5,755 nucleotides of DNA from Dehalococcoidia bacterium (GTDB lineage Bacteria; Chloroflexota; Dehalococcoidia; UBA2247): NCBI GenBank assembly GCA_021159955.1, contig JAGHDJ010000098.1:1-5755 (forward strand), in the 5' to 3' direction. Every line of letters starts with the position of its first letter. Position 1 is the stretch's first letter. Both the position numbers and the translations under genes were made by a program. Positions 1-5,540 of the stretch are shown here, piece after piece. Below the pieces are notes generated by a model. The model saw nothing but the letters and a program-made list of their open reading frames with translations, was not told the DNA's origin and made no database searches.

Positions 1-1366
1 CCCTTAAATAGGCATCGATAGATGCCGCCGCTCTCTTGGCTGCTCCCATAGCACTGATTACGGTAGCAGAACCTGTGACCACATCGCCACCAGCCCAAAC
101 ACCCTTCTTCACAGTCTTCCCCGTCTCCTCATCGGCAACCACTGTTCCCCTTTTTGTGGTCTCCAGCCCGCTGGTGCTGGAAGGCACAAGGGGATTGGGT
201 GCAGTCCCCAGAGCAACAATCACAGTGTCAGTATCAATAATAAATTCACTGCCCGGTATGGCAATAGGGCGCCGTCTGCCGCTGTCATCCAGCTCACCCA
301 ACTCCATCTCAACACATTCCATTCCCACTACCCAACCGCCATCGTTACCCAGGAACCTCCTGGGGTTAGTAAGCAACTTAAAGATAACCCCTTCTTCCTT
401 GGCGTTCTCCACTTCCTCTCGCCGTGCTGGCAACTCAAGGTCAGAGCGGCGGTATACGATATAGACCTCATCCGCACCAAGGCGGAGAGCACATCTCGCC
501 GAGTCCATAGCCACATTGCCGCCTCCAATAACCGCCACCCGTCGGCCAACATTTATGGGAGTATCATACTCGGGGAATAGGTAAGCCTTCATTAGATTAA
601 CCCTGGTGAGAAACTCATTGGCGGAATAGATACCCTTGAGGTTTTCGCCGGGGATATTAAGGAACATCGGCAGACCGGCACCGGTGCCCAGGAAAACGGC
701 ATCATAACCCTCTTCCAGCAGCTCATCAACCGTAATGACTTTGCCCACCACTGAATTAAGATTTAACTCTACCCCCAGTGACTCAACATACTCCACCTCG
801 GCCCCAACGATTCCCTTAGGAAGACGAAACTCGGGAATGCCATACACCAGCACTCCGCCAGCCACATGCAGTGCCTCAAAGATAGTCACCTTATGCCCCA
901 GCTTCGCCAGGTCAGCTGCCACCGTCAGTCCTGCTGGTCCCGACCCCACTACGGCTACCCTCTTCTTACTCGCTGTCGGGGAGGGAGTCCGCTTCAACTC
1001 ATCGGTTGGCTTGTGGGCTTGATGCCAATCAGCGACATAGCGCTCCAGACGGCCAATAGCCAGAGGAGCTCCCTTTCTGGCTAGAGTACACACCACCTCG
1101 CACTGCGTTTCCTGAGGACAAACCCGCCCACAAATACCTGGCAGACTATTTTTTTCCGTGAGCTTCTCCACCGCCAGAGGCATATCCCCATCAGCCATGG
1201 CTTTAATAAACTCGGGAATTAATACACCCACGGGACAACCATCTACACAGGGACGCTTAGGACACTGAATACAGCGCTGAGCCTCAGCTAGAGCCTGTTC
1301 CGCGGAATACCCTAGAGCCACCTCGTTAAAATTCTTCGCCCGCACCTCTGGTTTCTGCTTGGGCAT
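1..1366 (-). CDS. nfnB: NfnB/SudA, GltA-type NADPH-dependent flavoprotein subunit (glutamate synthase small-subunit family), 3' end cut by window
   Basis: 455 codons are visible; translation at the left edge reads SIDAYLR, typical of the last residues of this family, so only a few are missing. The N-terminal domain has cysteines 32, 35, 40 and 44 (RCIQCPKRPCVDGCPVG) and 79, 83, 89 and 93 (GICGRVCPQETQC), the two-[4Fe-4S] pattern of GltD/NfnB proteins; in Nfn structures a Glu in the CPQE segment helps bind one cluster. A first Rossmann motif (VAVVGSGPAGL, about 137-147) binds FAD; a second near residue 280 (VAVIGGGNVAMDSA, then YRRS) fits NADP(H). A GLGT-type AxGxAPNP and a late GGDVVTGSATVI segment close the FAD fold. 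Databases often call this gltA, homotetrameric glutamate synthase. The upstream NfnA partner and absence of a GltB large subunit favour ferredoxin:NADP oxidoreductase (Nfn/Sud). ATG at 1366 fits the family N-terminus, although no good Shine-Dalgarno sits in front of it. Confidence 0.9.
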   Translation of the reverse strand, partial: MPKQKPEVRAKNFNEVALGYSAEQALAEAQRCIQCPKRPCVDGCPVGVLIPEFIKAMADGDMPLAVEKLTEKNSLPGICGRVCPQETQCEVVCTLARKGAPLAIGRLERYVADWHQAHKPTDELKRTPSPTASKKRVAVVGSGPAGLTVAADLAKLGHKVTIFEALHVAGGVLVYGIPEFRLPKGIVGAEVEYVESLGVELNLNSVVGKVITVDELLEEGYDAVFLGTGAGLPMFLNIPGENLKGIYSANEFLTRVNLMKAYLFPEYDTPINVGRRVAVIGGGNVAMDSARCALRLGADEVYIVYRRSDLELPARREEVENAKEEGVIFKLLTNPRRFLGNDGGWVVGMECVEMELGELDDSGRRRPIAIPGSEFIIDTDTVIVALGTAPNPLVPSSTSGLETTKRGTVVADEETGKTVKKGVWAGGDVVTGSATVISAMGAAKRAAASIDAYLR

Positions 1367-1400
1367 GGATATTCTATTCAAATTAAGCTTTGCCGTAGTA

Positions 1401-2246
1401 CTATACCTCCTCGCCAGATCTACATTTGCACTCCCACCGCTCCAGCGACTCTTTCTCCTGCTCAAGATAGGCGCGCTGACGATTAAGGAGTAAATCCCAA
1501 TCCACCTGATGTCCATCAAAATCAGGACCATCAACACAGGCGAACTTGGTTACACCACCCACGGAAACACGACAGCAACCGCACATCCCTGTGCCGTCCA
1601 CCATAATGGGATTGAGGCTGACAATTGTCTTGACACCAAACGGCTCCGTAGTTTTAGAACAAAATTTCATCATAACGCTGGGTCCAACAGCTATGACGCG
1701 ATCCACCTTCTCCCCACCTTCAAGCATCTCCTTAAGCGGCTCCGTTACCAGCCCCTTACGACCATAAGACCCGTCATCGGTGGTCACTATCAACCTGTCA
1801 CTGACAGCACCCAGGTGATCTTCCCAAAAAAGTAGCTCCTTATTCCGTGCCCCCATAATTGAGATAACCCTGTTTCCAGCCACTTTCAGGGCACGGGCAA
1901 TTGGTACGACGGTAGCCACAGCGAACCCTCCGGCAACACAGACCACAGTCCCAAATTTCTCAACGTGAGTGGCTAAACCCGAAGGACCACTAAAACCCAG
2001 AACAGAATCACCTGTCCCCAGTGTGGCTAGCTCATGCGTTGTCTTCCCCGCTTCCATAAAAACAACCGTGACACTGCCTTCATCCCTATCCCAATCGGCA
2101 ATAGTAAGGGGAATACGTTCACCCTTTTCACCAATTATGAGAACCACAAATTGCCCTGCCTGTGCTTTACGAGCAACCATGGGAGCATCAAATTTAAAAA
2201 GATGAATGTTTGATACTAAATCATCTCTCCGTAGAATCTTATACAT
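1401..2246 (-). CDS. nfnA: NfnA/SudB, sulfide/dihydroorotate dehydrogenase-like FAD/NAD-binding subunit (ferredoxin-NADP reductase subunit alpha)
   Basis: 281 residues, the usual size. The order is a ferredoxin-reductase beta-barrel with the FAD motif RIPLTIAD at 44-51 and GFSGPSG at 84-90, a nucleotide-binding domain with VAGGFAVATVVPIA at 104-117, and a C-terminal [2Fe-2S] segment. Ligands visible there are Asp217 (VDGTGMCGCC), Cys222, Cys225 and Cys237 (FACVDGP), the Asp-plus-three-Cys arrangement reported for Nfn small subunits. The family binds NAD(H) and, with NfnB, couples NADH, NADPH and ferredoxin in the cytoplasm. PyrK is a relative, but no pyrD is present and the nfnB neighbour 34 bases downstream argues for Nfn/Sud. 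Oddities are an extra Cys224 beside Cys225 and a CKC motif at 273-275 in the tail. The ATG at 2246 is preceded by AAGGA (2258-2262), 11 bases away, a slightly long spacing. Confidence 0.9.
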   Translation of the reverse strand: MYKILRRDDLVSNIHLFKFDAPMVARKAQAGQFVVLIIGEKGERIPLTIADWDRDEGSVTVVFMEAGKTTHELATLGTGDSVLGFSGPSGLATHVEKFGTVVCVAGGFAVATVVPIARALKVAGNRVISIMGARNKELLFWEDHLGAVSDRLIVTTDDGSYGRKGLVTEPLKEMLEGGEKVDRVIAVGPSVMMKFCSKTTEPFGVKTIVSLNPIMVDGTGMCGCCRVSVGGVTKFACVDGPDFDGHQVDWDLLLNRQRAYLEQEKESLERWECKCRSGEEV

Positions 2247-2283
2247 CTCTTTATCTTTCCTTCTTTGCCATCTGCAGCATTTG

Positions 2284-2316
2284 ATTTCAGATATGCTCTA
2301 CCATCTTACCTGAAAT
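2284..2316. repeat. 7-bp inverted repeat upstream of nfnA
   Basis: ATTTCAG at 2284-2290 is perfectly complemented by CTGAAAT at 2310-2316, with a 19-base spacer, 38 bases upstream of the nfnA start. The arm centres are 26 bases apart, which could suit a dimeric regulator or a leader hairpin. A second pairing, GCATTT (2277-2282) with AAATGC (2313-2318), overlaps the right arm. No function is shown, and arms this short can arise by chance. Confidence 0.3.
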
Positions 2317-2367
2317 GCCATGCCTGAAGAAATTTGCCACTCCATCGCCGACGATAGAACAAAGCAG

Positions 2368-2395
2368 TTTATCACAAATGGGCTACAGAAACCAA
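2368..2395 (-). promoter_or_regulatory. tentative sigma70-like promoter for the nfnAB operon
   Basis: On the minus strand TTGGTT (2395-2390) and GATAAA (2373-2368) are separated by 16 bases. The -10 is preceded by TG at the extended -10 position. Each hexamer matches consensus at about four of six bases, so this is weak. If used, the nfnA transcript would carry a leader of roughly 115 bases containing the 2284-2316 inverted repeat. Confidence 0.2.
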
Positions 2396-2451
2396 CCAAA
2401 AGTAACCCCACCAGCTACCAGGAGCAAGTTTCTGCCAGACCGTTGCCCGCC

Positions 2452-2479
2452 TTGACTGATACAAGCATCACATTATACC
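2452..2479 (+). promoter_or_regulatory. candidate sigma70-type promoter of rsmD-coaD
   Basis: TTGACT (2452-2457) matches the -35 consensus at five of six bases, and TATACC (2474-2479) matches the -10 at four of six, with a 16-base spacer. Transcription would be expected to begin near 2486, only about six bases before the rsmD ATG. That agrees with the absence of any Shine-Dalgarno sequence in front of rsmD. Confidence 0.45.
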
Positions 2480-2491
2480 ATTGCATGCGAA

Positions 2492-3049
2492 ATGCGAGTT
2501 ATAACAGGCGACGCCAAGGGTCACCAACTAAAGGCTCCTCCGGGGCTATCTACCCGCCCGACAACAGACCTTGTGCGCGGGGCAATTTTCTCCATCCTGC
2601 AGTCAATGAAGGGAGAAATATCACGAGTGCTCGACCTCTATGCCGGAAGTGGTGCCATGGGCATAGAAGCACTCAGCGAAGGGTCTGATTGGTGCGACTT
2701 CGTTGACCAGAACACCAAATGCTGCGCCGTAATAAAACAGAATCTTACAGCAACGGGACTAACGGAAAGAGCGAGGGTACAGCACTGCAGTGCCAGGAGT
2801 TTTATTTCGCATTCCCAAGATGAATACGACCTCATACTGATTGATCCGCCCTATTCCAACACGTCAACGCCTCAAATGCTGGAAGACATCACAAATTCTG
2901 AGCTAGTTGGCAGAAACACCACCATTGTGATACAATACTCCCGTCATATGTTGTTACAGCCTTCATATAATAGGTTTGACGCGATCAAAACCCGCCGCTA
3001 CGGCGGTACTTGTGTTTCTTTCTATCAGGTGAGGAATGCGGAATGGTAG
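2492..3049 (+). CDS. rsmD: 16S rRNA (guanine(966)-N(2))-methyltransferase RsmD
   Basis: 185 residues, normal for RsmD. The family transfers a methyl group from S-adenosylmethionine to N2 of G966 in 16S rRNA during small-subunit assembly. It opens with the family start MRVITGDAKGHQL and continues with RPTTDLVRGAIFSIL (22-36, compare the usual RPTTDRVREALFNIL). The SAM-binding motif I is LDLYAGSGAMGIEAL (47-61), with the acidic residue Asp72 at the end of the next strand. The catalytic motif is DPPY at 118-121. The ATG at 2492 matches the family N-terminus, yet no ribosome-binding site precedes it (CATGCGAA), which suggests a leaderless or very short leader message from the promoter just upstream. 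The stop overlaps the coaD start by seven bases, and rsmD-coaD is a common bacterial gene pair. Confidence 0.93.
   Translation: MRVITGDAKGHQLKAPPGLSTRPTTDLVRGAIFSILQSMKGEISRVLDLYAGSGAMGIEALSEGSDWCDFVDQNTKCCAVIKQNLTATGLTERARVQHCSARSFISHSQDEYDLILIDPPYSNTSTPQMLEDITNSELVGRNTTIVIQYSRHMLLQPSYNRFDAIKTRRYGGTCVSFYQVRNAEW
3027..3034 (+). promoter_or_regulatory. Shine-Dalgarno of coaD, inside the rsmD 3' end
   Basis: AGGTGAGG lies eight bases before ATG 3043. It selects this ATG over the in-frame TTG at 3010, which would add 11 residues unlike the family. The site lies within rsmD coding sequence, as expected for translational coupling. Confidence 0.7.
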
Positions 3050-3528
3050 TAGCATTATATCCAGGGAGTTTTGATCCCGTAACCAATGGGCATATTGATG
3101 TTATCACCCGCGCTGTAGCTCTCTTCGATAAGCTGTATATCGGAATTTTCGACAGGCCAAACAAAAATCTTATGTTCAGTGCCCCGGAGAGATTAGAGCT
3201 GATGCACGATGCAGTAGTGCATCTCCCCAATGTCGAGGTGTCCACCTATTCCTGTCTCACCATAAATTTTGCTCACAAAATAGGAGCAAAGGCACTGGTG
3301 CGAGGGCTGCGAATAAGTTCCGATTTTGAGCAGGAATTTGAAATGACATTAATGAACAAAAGCTTGGATCCTGATATTGAAACTGTTTGCCTCATGACCA
3401 GCGCAGAGCATCAATTCATCAGATCCAGCACACTTAAAGATGTAGTCAGGCTGGGGGGGGATATAGAGAAATTCGTTCCCCACCATGTTTCTGAAGCTGT
3501 GATAAAGAAACTGTCATTACCCCGATAA
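3043..3528 (+). CDS. coaD: phosphopantetheine adenylyltransferase CoaD
   Basis: 161 residues from ATG 3043, matching the roughly 160 usual for bacterial PPAT. The family catalyses the reversible transfer of AMP from ATP to 4'-phosphopantetheine, giving dephospho-CoA, the penultimate step of CoA synthesis, as a cytoplasmic hexamer. The nucleotidyltransferase signature is YPGSFDPVTNGHIDVI, with the (T/H)xGH motif as TNGH at 14-17. Conserved LVRGLR lies at 85-90, then SDFEQEFEM, and FIRSSTLKDV at 125-134 corresponds to the usual FISSSxVKEV. The gene overlaps rsmD by seven bases and should share its promoter. Codons 137-140 (Leu-Gly-Gly-Asp) contain an uninterrupted run of eight G at 3453-3460, a slippage-prone tract; the frame as read is intact across it. 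No plus-strand U-tract terminator follows, so readthrough into the ferredoxin gene is possible. Confidence 0.96.
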   Translation: MVVALYPGSFDPVTNGHIDVITRAVALFDKLYIGIFDRPNKNLMFSAPERLELMHDAVVHLPNVEVSTYSCLTINFAHKIGAKALVRGLRISSDFEQEFEMTLMNKSLDPDIETVCLMTSAEHQFIRSSTLKDVVRLGGDIEKFVPHHVSEAVIKKLSLPR

Positions 3529-3565
3529 AATTATAAAACAGGCTACTCACAAGCAGGTAGATATT

Positions 3566-3613
3566 AAAAAAGGGGTTGCGCTTACTTTGACCCGGTTAAG
3601 GTGATCGCAACCC
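3566..3613 (-). terminator. long hairpin with minus-strand U6 tract: probable intrinsic terminator, or ferredoxin leader hairpin
   Basis: GGGTTGCG (3573-3580) pairs perfectly with CGCAACCC (3606-3613). Read on the minus strand, the stem is followed by a C and then six T (3571-3566), a classical Rho-independent layout. No T-run follows on the plus strand. The closest upstream minus-strand gene is tilS, ending at 4049, so terminated transcripts would cross the ferredoxin gene antisense. In plus-strand RNA the stem continues after one mismatch through nine further pairs (three are G-U) to a five-base loop at 3591-3595; in minus-strand RNA those G-U pairs become A-C mismatches. A structured leader of the ferredoxin mRNA is therefore an alternative. 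Confidence 0.55.
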
Positions 3614-3638
3614 AATAGAACCAATTATTATATTAGTA

Positions 3639-3644
3639 GGAGGG
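3639..3644 (+). promoter_or_regulatory. strong Shine-Dalgarno for the ferredoxin gene
   Basis: GGAGGG lies nine bases before the GTG at 3654 and decides that non-ATG start. It is outside the 3573-3613 hairpin, so that hairpin alone would not mask it. No convincing -35/-10 pair was found between coaD and this site. Confidence 0.75.
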
Positions 3645-3653
3645 TTTATCCAA

Positions 3654-3920
3654 GTGGCATACAAAATTACAGATGACTGTATCAGTTGCGGAGCATGCAC
3701 ATCAGAATGTGGCAATGGAGCCATAAGTGAAGGAGACATTACTTCTTCAATTGACCCGAGTAAGTGCACCGAGTGCGTTGGCAACGCCGAATCACCACTT
3801 TGCGCTGACATATGCCCTGTCGATGCCTGTGTTCCCGATCCAGACCACAAAGAGACCAGAGAAGAACTGCTGGCAAAATGGCAAAAGCTACATCCTGGCG
3901 AAACCCCTGCAACAAGCTAA
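3654..3920 (+). CDS. small 2[4Fe-4S] dicluster ferredoxin (YfhL / Allochromatium type)
   Basis: 88 residues with a GTG start. The first cluster motif is CISCGACTSEC (Cys9, 12, 15, 19); the second is Cys38-x2-Cys41-x8-Cys50-x3-Cys54-Pro. The eight-residue insertion between the second and third cysteines, CVGNAESPLC, and the charged C-terminal helix (about 66-80, KETREELLAKWQKLH) match YfhL and Alvin-type ferredoxins, whose clusters have unusually low and unequal potentials. By family analogy Cys9/12/15/54 bind one cluster and Cys38/41/50/19 the other. The residue after Cys19 is Gly instead of the usual Pro, and Cys59 is an extra ninth cysteine. It is a cytoplasmic one-electron carrier; the nearby NfnAB is a possible partner, by inference only. 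The gene stands alone, 125 bases after coaD and convergent with tilS. Confidence 0.93.
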   Translation: MAYKITDDCISCGACTSECGNGAISEGDITSSIDPSKCTECVGNAESPLCADICPVDACVPDPDHKETREELLAKWQKLHPGETPATS

Positions 3921-3979
3921 AGAATATTCTAACAAACCCTGAGGAGATATACTGCCGAGATTTACCTCTCTGCCCCACA

Positions 3980-4005
3980 CCCTTTTTGCCAGTAAGGGCA
4001 AAGGG
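3980..4005 (+). terminator. weak hairpin downstream of the ferredoxin gene
   Basis: TTTGCC (3985-3990) pairs with GGCAAA (3997-4002) around a six-base loop, and CCC (3980-3982) pairs with GGG (4003-4005) after a two-base bulge. The plus strand then reads AGAATGTTGTTTTGTCTTT: T-rich, but no clean T-run next to the stem. It may end the ferredoxin message 60-100 bases after its stop. On the minus strand no T-run follows, so it is unlikely to terminate tilS. Confidence 0.35.
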
Positions 4006-4048
4006 AGAATGTTGTTTTGTCTTTCCAAAGATAGACATATCCTTGATG

Positions 4049-5476
4049 TCAAGCGTTTAAAAGCTCAAACTTGAGACACAGCACTTCTGTTGTTTCAGAA
4101 GATACCTTGACTCTCTCATCTATTCGCCAACCAACTACCCAGACGATGTGTTCCGCAGAACACACCAGTGGTACTTTATGCCTCCATGTACGAGGTATTT
4201 TAACATCCACCATAAAATCCTGAAGTTTCTTAGATTGCGGCATACCCAGTGGCTGAAATTCATCCCCATCCCCGCGGCTCCTCACTGTTAATTCCCTGCC
4301 AGTGACATTGACATCCATACAGGCTGCCGACCCTTCCTCCAGAGTGGTCTCACAGGATAAAATTTCAGCTCCTATACACCACCCAGGGATAACAGTCTCG
4401 CCAGGAATATTCAATCTGTATTCCCCTTCCAGTGGCGGCAAAGGACACATTGCATCAAGATTGCGCCCGATAATACATTCGCCATAACCCATCAAAAAGG
4501 TCAACCCCCGGGGCAACGACAGGGTCTTGCCGGCACTCAGGGAGAGAGCTTCCACCAAGTCATCTATATGCCTCCATTCTATATCTTTCAGACTGCCCAG
4601 CAACCTCCTGAGCACCTCTCTGAAGACACGGCGTCGGAGAACAGGATGCTGAGAATACATCCCTGCAATACTGAGTACATATACCTCGTCGCGACAACTT
4701 ACAACCTCATCCCAGATGTCCAGCATACTCTCATCTAAAAAATCGATGTCATCGCACACCAAACTGGCGGTGCGAAGCAATGAGCGCTCAAATCCGGGGT
4801 TATAGTTTCTCAGTAATGGCAGCAATTCACAGCGAATTCTATTCCTGAGATAGTGCGGTGAAGTGTTGGATAAATCCTCCCTGATATCGAGCTCATTGTC
4901 ACGGCAATAAATCACCGCCTCATCATGACTGATCTCCAGAAGGGGTCTCCTGACACTCACCTCGCAATCACCATTCAGCGATTTCCACACAGTCAAAGGC
5001 AACATCCCACGCATACCATCAATGCCGGACCCACGCACGAGGTGCATCAAAACAGTTTCCAATTGGTCATCCGAGGTATGTCCCACCATCACACCGCAGG
5101 CGCCTACGGCATCAACCACACGAGCAAAAAAGCCATACCTCACTTCACGAGCCGCCTCTTCCATTGAAAGTTTATGTTCCTGGCGATAAGCAGCAACATC
5201 CACAGATTCAACAGTTATCGGAACAGCAAAACGCTGTGCTAAACTGGCTACAAACCGAGCATCAGCATCCGACTCCTTCCCTCTTAGCATATGGTTCAGA
5301 TGAGCTATATGAATCCTGATATCAGATTGAGACCTGAGCCCAACAAGAATATGCAACAGACAAACAGAATCTGCCCCCCCCGATACGCCTGCTACCAGGG
5401 TATCACCGGAAGAAATAAGACTATGTCTGCCAATGAAAGATAAAACTCGCCTGTCAGTGAGCGACTTTCTTTTCAA
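4049..5476 (-). CDS. tilS: tRNA(Ile)-lysidine synthetase TilS
   Basis: 475 residues, in the normal range for long, two-domain-tail TilS. The enzyme adds lysine to C34 of the tRNA-Ile with a CAU anticodon, using ATP, so that it reads AUA; it is normally essential. The PP-loop is VSGGADS (31-37). Then come HLNHMLRGKESDADARFV (59-76), MEEAAREVRYGFF (105-117), GHTSDDQLET (132-141, usually GHTADDQxET), RPLLEIS and LRNRIRCELLPLL. The C-terminal TilS domain is recognised from VRSRGDGDEFQPLGM, then SKKLQDFMVDVKIPRTWR and VGWRIDERVKV. The start is TTG with a well-placed AGGGAG, and the protein aligns from its first residues. A run of eight G lies exactly on the PP-loop Gly33-Gly34 codons (5374-5381). 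No intrinsic terminator stands directly downstream. Confidence 0.95.
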   Translation of the reverse strand: MKRKSLTDRRVLSFIGRHSLISSGDTLVAGVSGGADSVCLLHILVGLRSQSDIRIHIAHLNHMLRGKESDADARFVASLAQRFAVPITVESVDVAAYRQEHKLSMEEAAREVRYGFFARVVDAVGACGVMVGHTSDDQLETVLMHLVRGSGIDGMRGMLPLTVWKSLNGDCEVSVRRPLLEISHDEAVIYCRDNELDIREDLSNTSPHYLRNRIRCELLPLLRNYNPGFERSLLRTASLVCDDIDFLDESMLDIWDEVVSCRDEVYVLSIAGMYSQHPVLRRRVFREVLRRLLGSLKDIEWRHIDDLVEALSLSAGKTLSLPRGLTFLMGYGECIIGRNLDAMCPLPPLEGEYRLNIPGETVIPGWCIGAEILSCETTLEEGSAACMDVNVTGRELTVRSRGDGDEFQPLGMPQSKKLQDFMVDVKIPRTWRHKVPLVCSAEHIVWVVGWRIDERVKVSSETTEVLCLKFELLNA

Positions 5477-5483
5477 CTACACT

Positions 5484-5489
5484 CTCCCT
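5484..5489 (-). promoter_or_regulatory. Shine-Dalgarno deciding the TTG start of tilS
   Basis: On the minus strand AGGGAG lies seven bases before TTG 5476. A TAG directly precedes that TTG in frame, so the gene cannot begin further upstream. No clear promoter was seen in the 64 bases between the upstream gene's stop and tilS, which favours co-transcription. Confidence 0.7.
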
Positions 5490-5540
5490 CAAGAAGACAA
5501 CTAACACATACTTGTATAGCAAGCCTTACCGCCATCTACT

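Noticed and set aside
36..1084. Several plus-strand ORFs opposite nfnB
   Set aside because: They are antisense to a clearly conserved flavoprotein gene, are Ser/Pro/Thr-rich as typical for such shadows, and have no start signals.
2320..2688. 122-codon plus-strand ORF spanning the divergent region into rsmD
   Set aside because: It overlaps the conserved N-terminal half of rsmD in another frame, has no ribosome-binding site, and its residues look like random translation with no recognisable motif.
3543..3560. Small stem CTAC/GTAG just after coaD, considered as a coaD terminator
   Set aside because: There are only four to five pairs and an A-rich, not T-rich, sequence follows on the plus strand.
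4042..4053. Palindrome CTTGATGTCAAG across the tilS stop codon
   Set aside because: The arms are only five bases with a two-base centre, too short to be a stable hairpin, and no T-run follows; chance is the simpler explanation.
3739..4060. Overlapping ORFs of 82-99 codons on both strands around the ferredoxin 3' end and the convergent gap
   Set aside because: They overlap the well-supported ferredoxin in other frames and show no homology-like pattern or ribosome-binding site.
5511..5523. CTTGTATAGCAAG inverted repeat in the gap upstream of tilS
   Set aside because: Its four-base arms are expected by chance. Its similarity to the element at the other end of tilS is limited to CTTG/CAAG.
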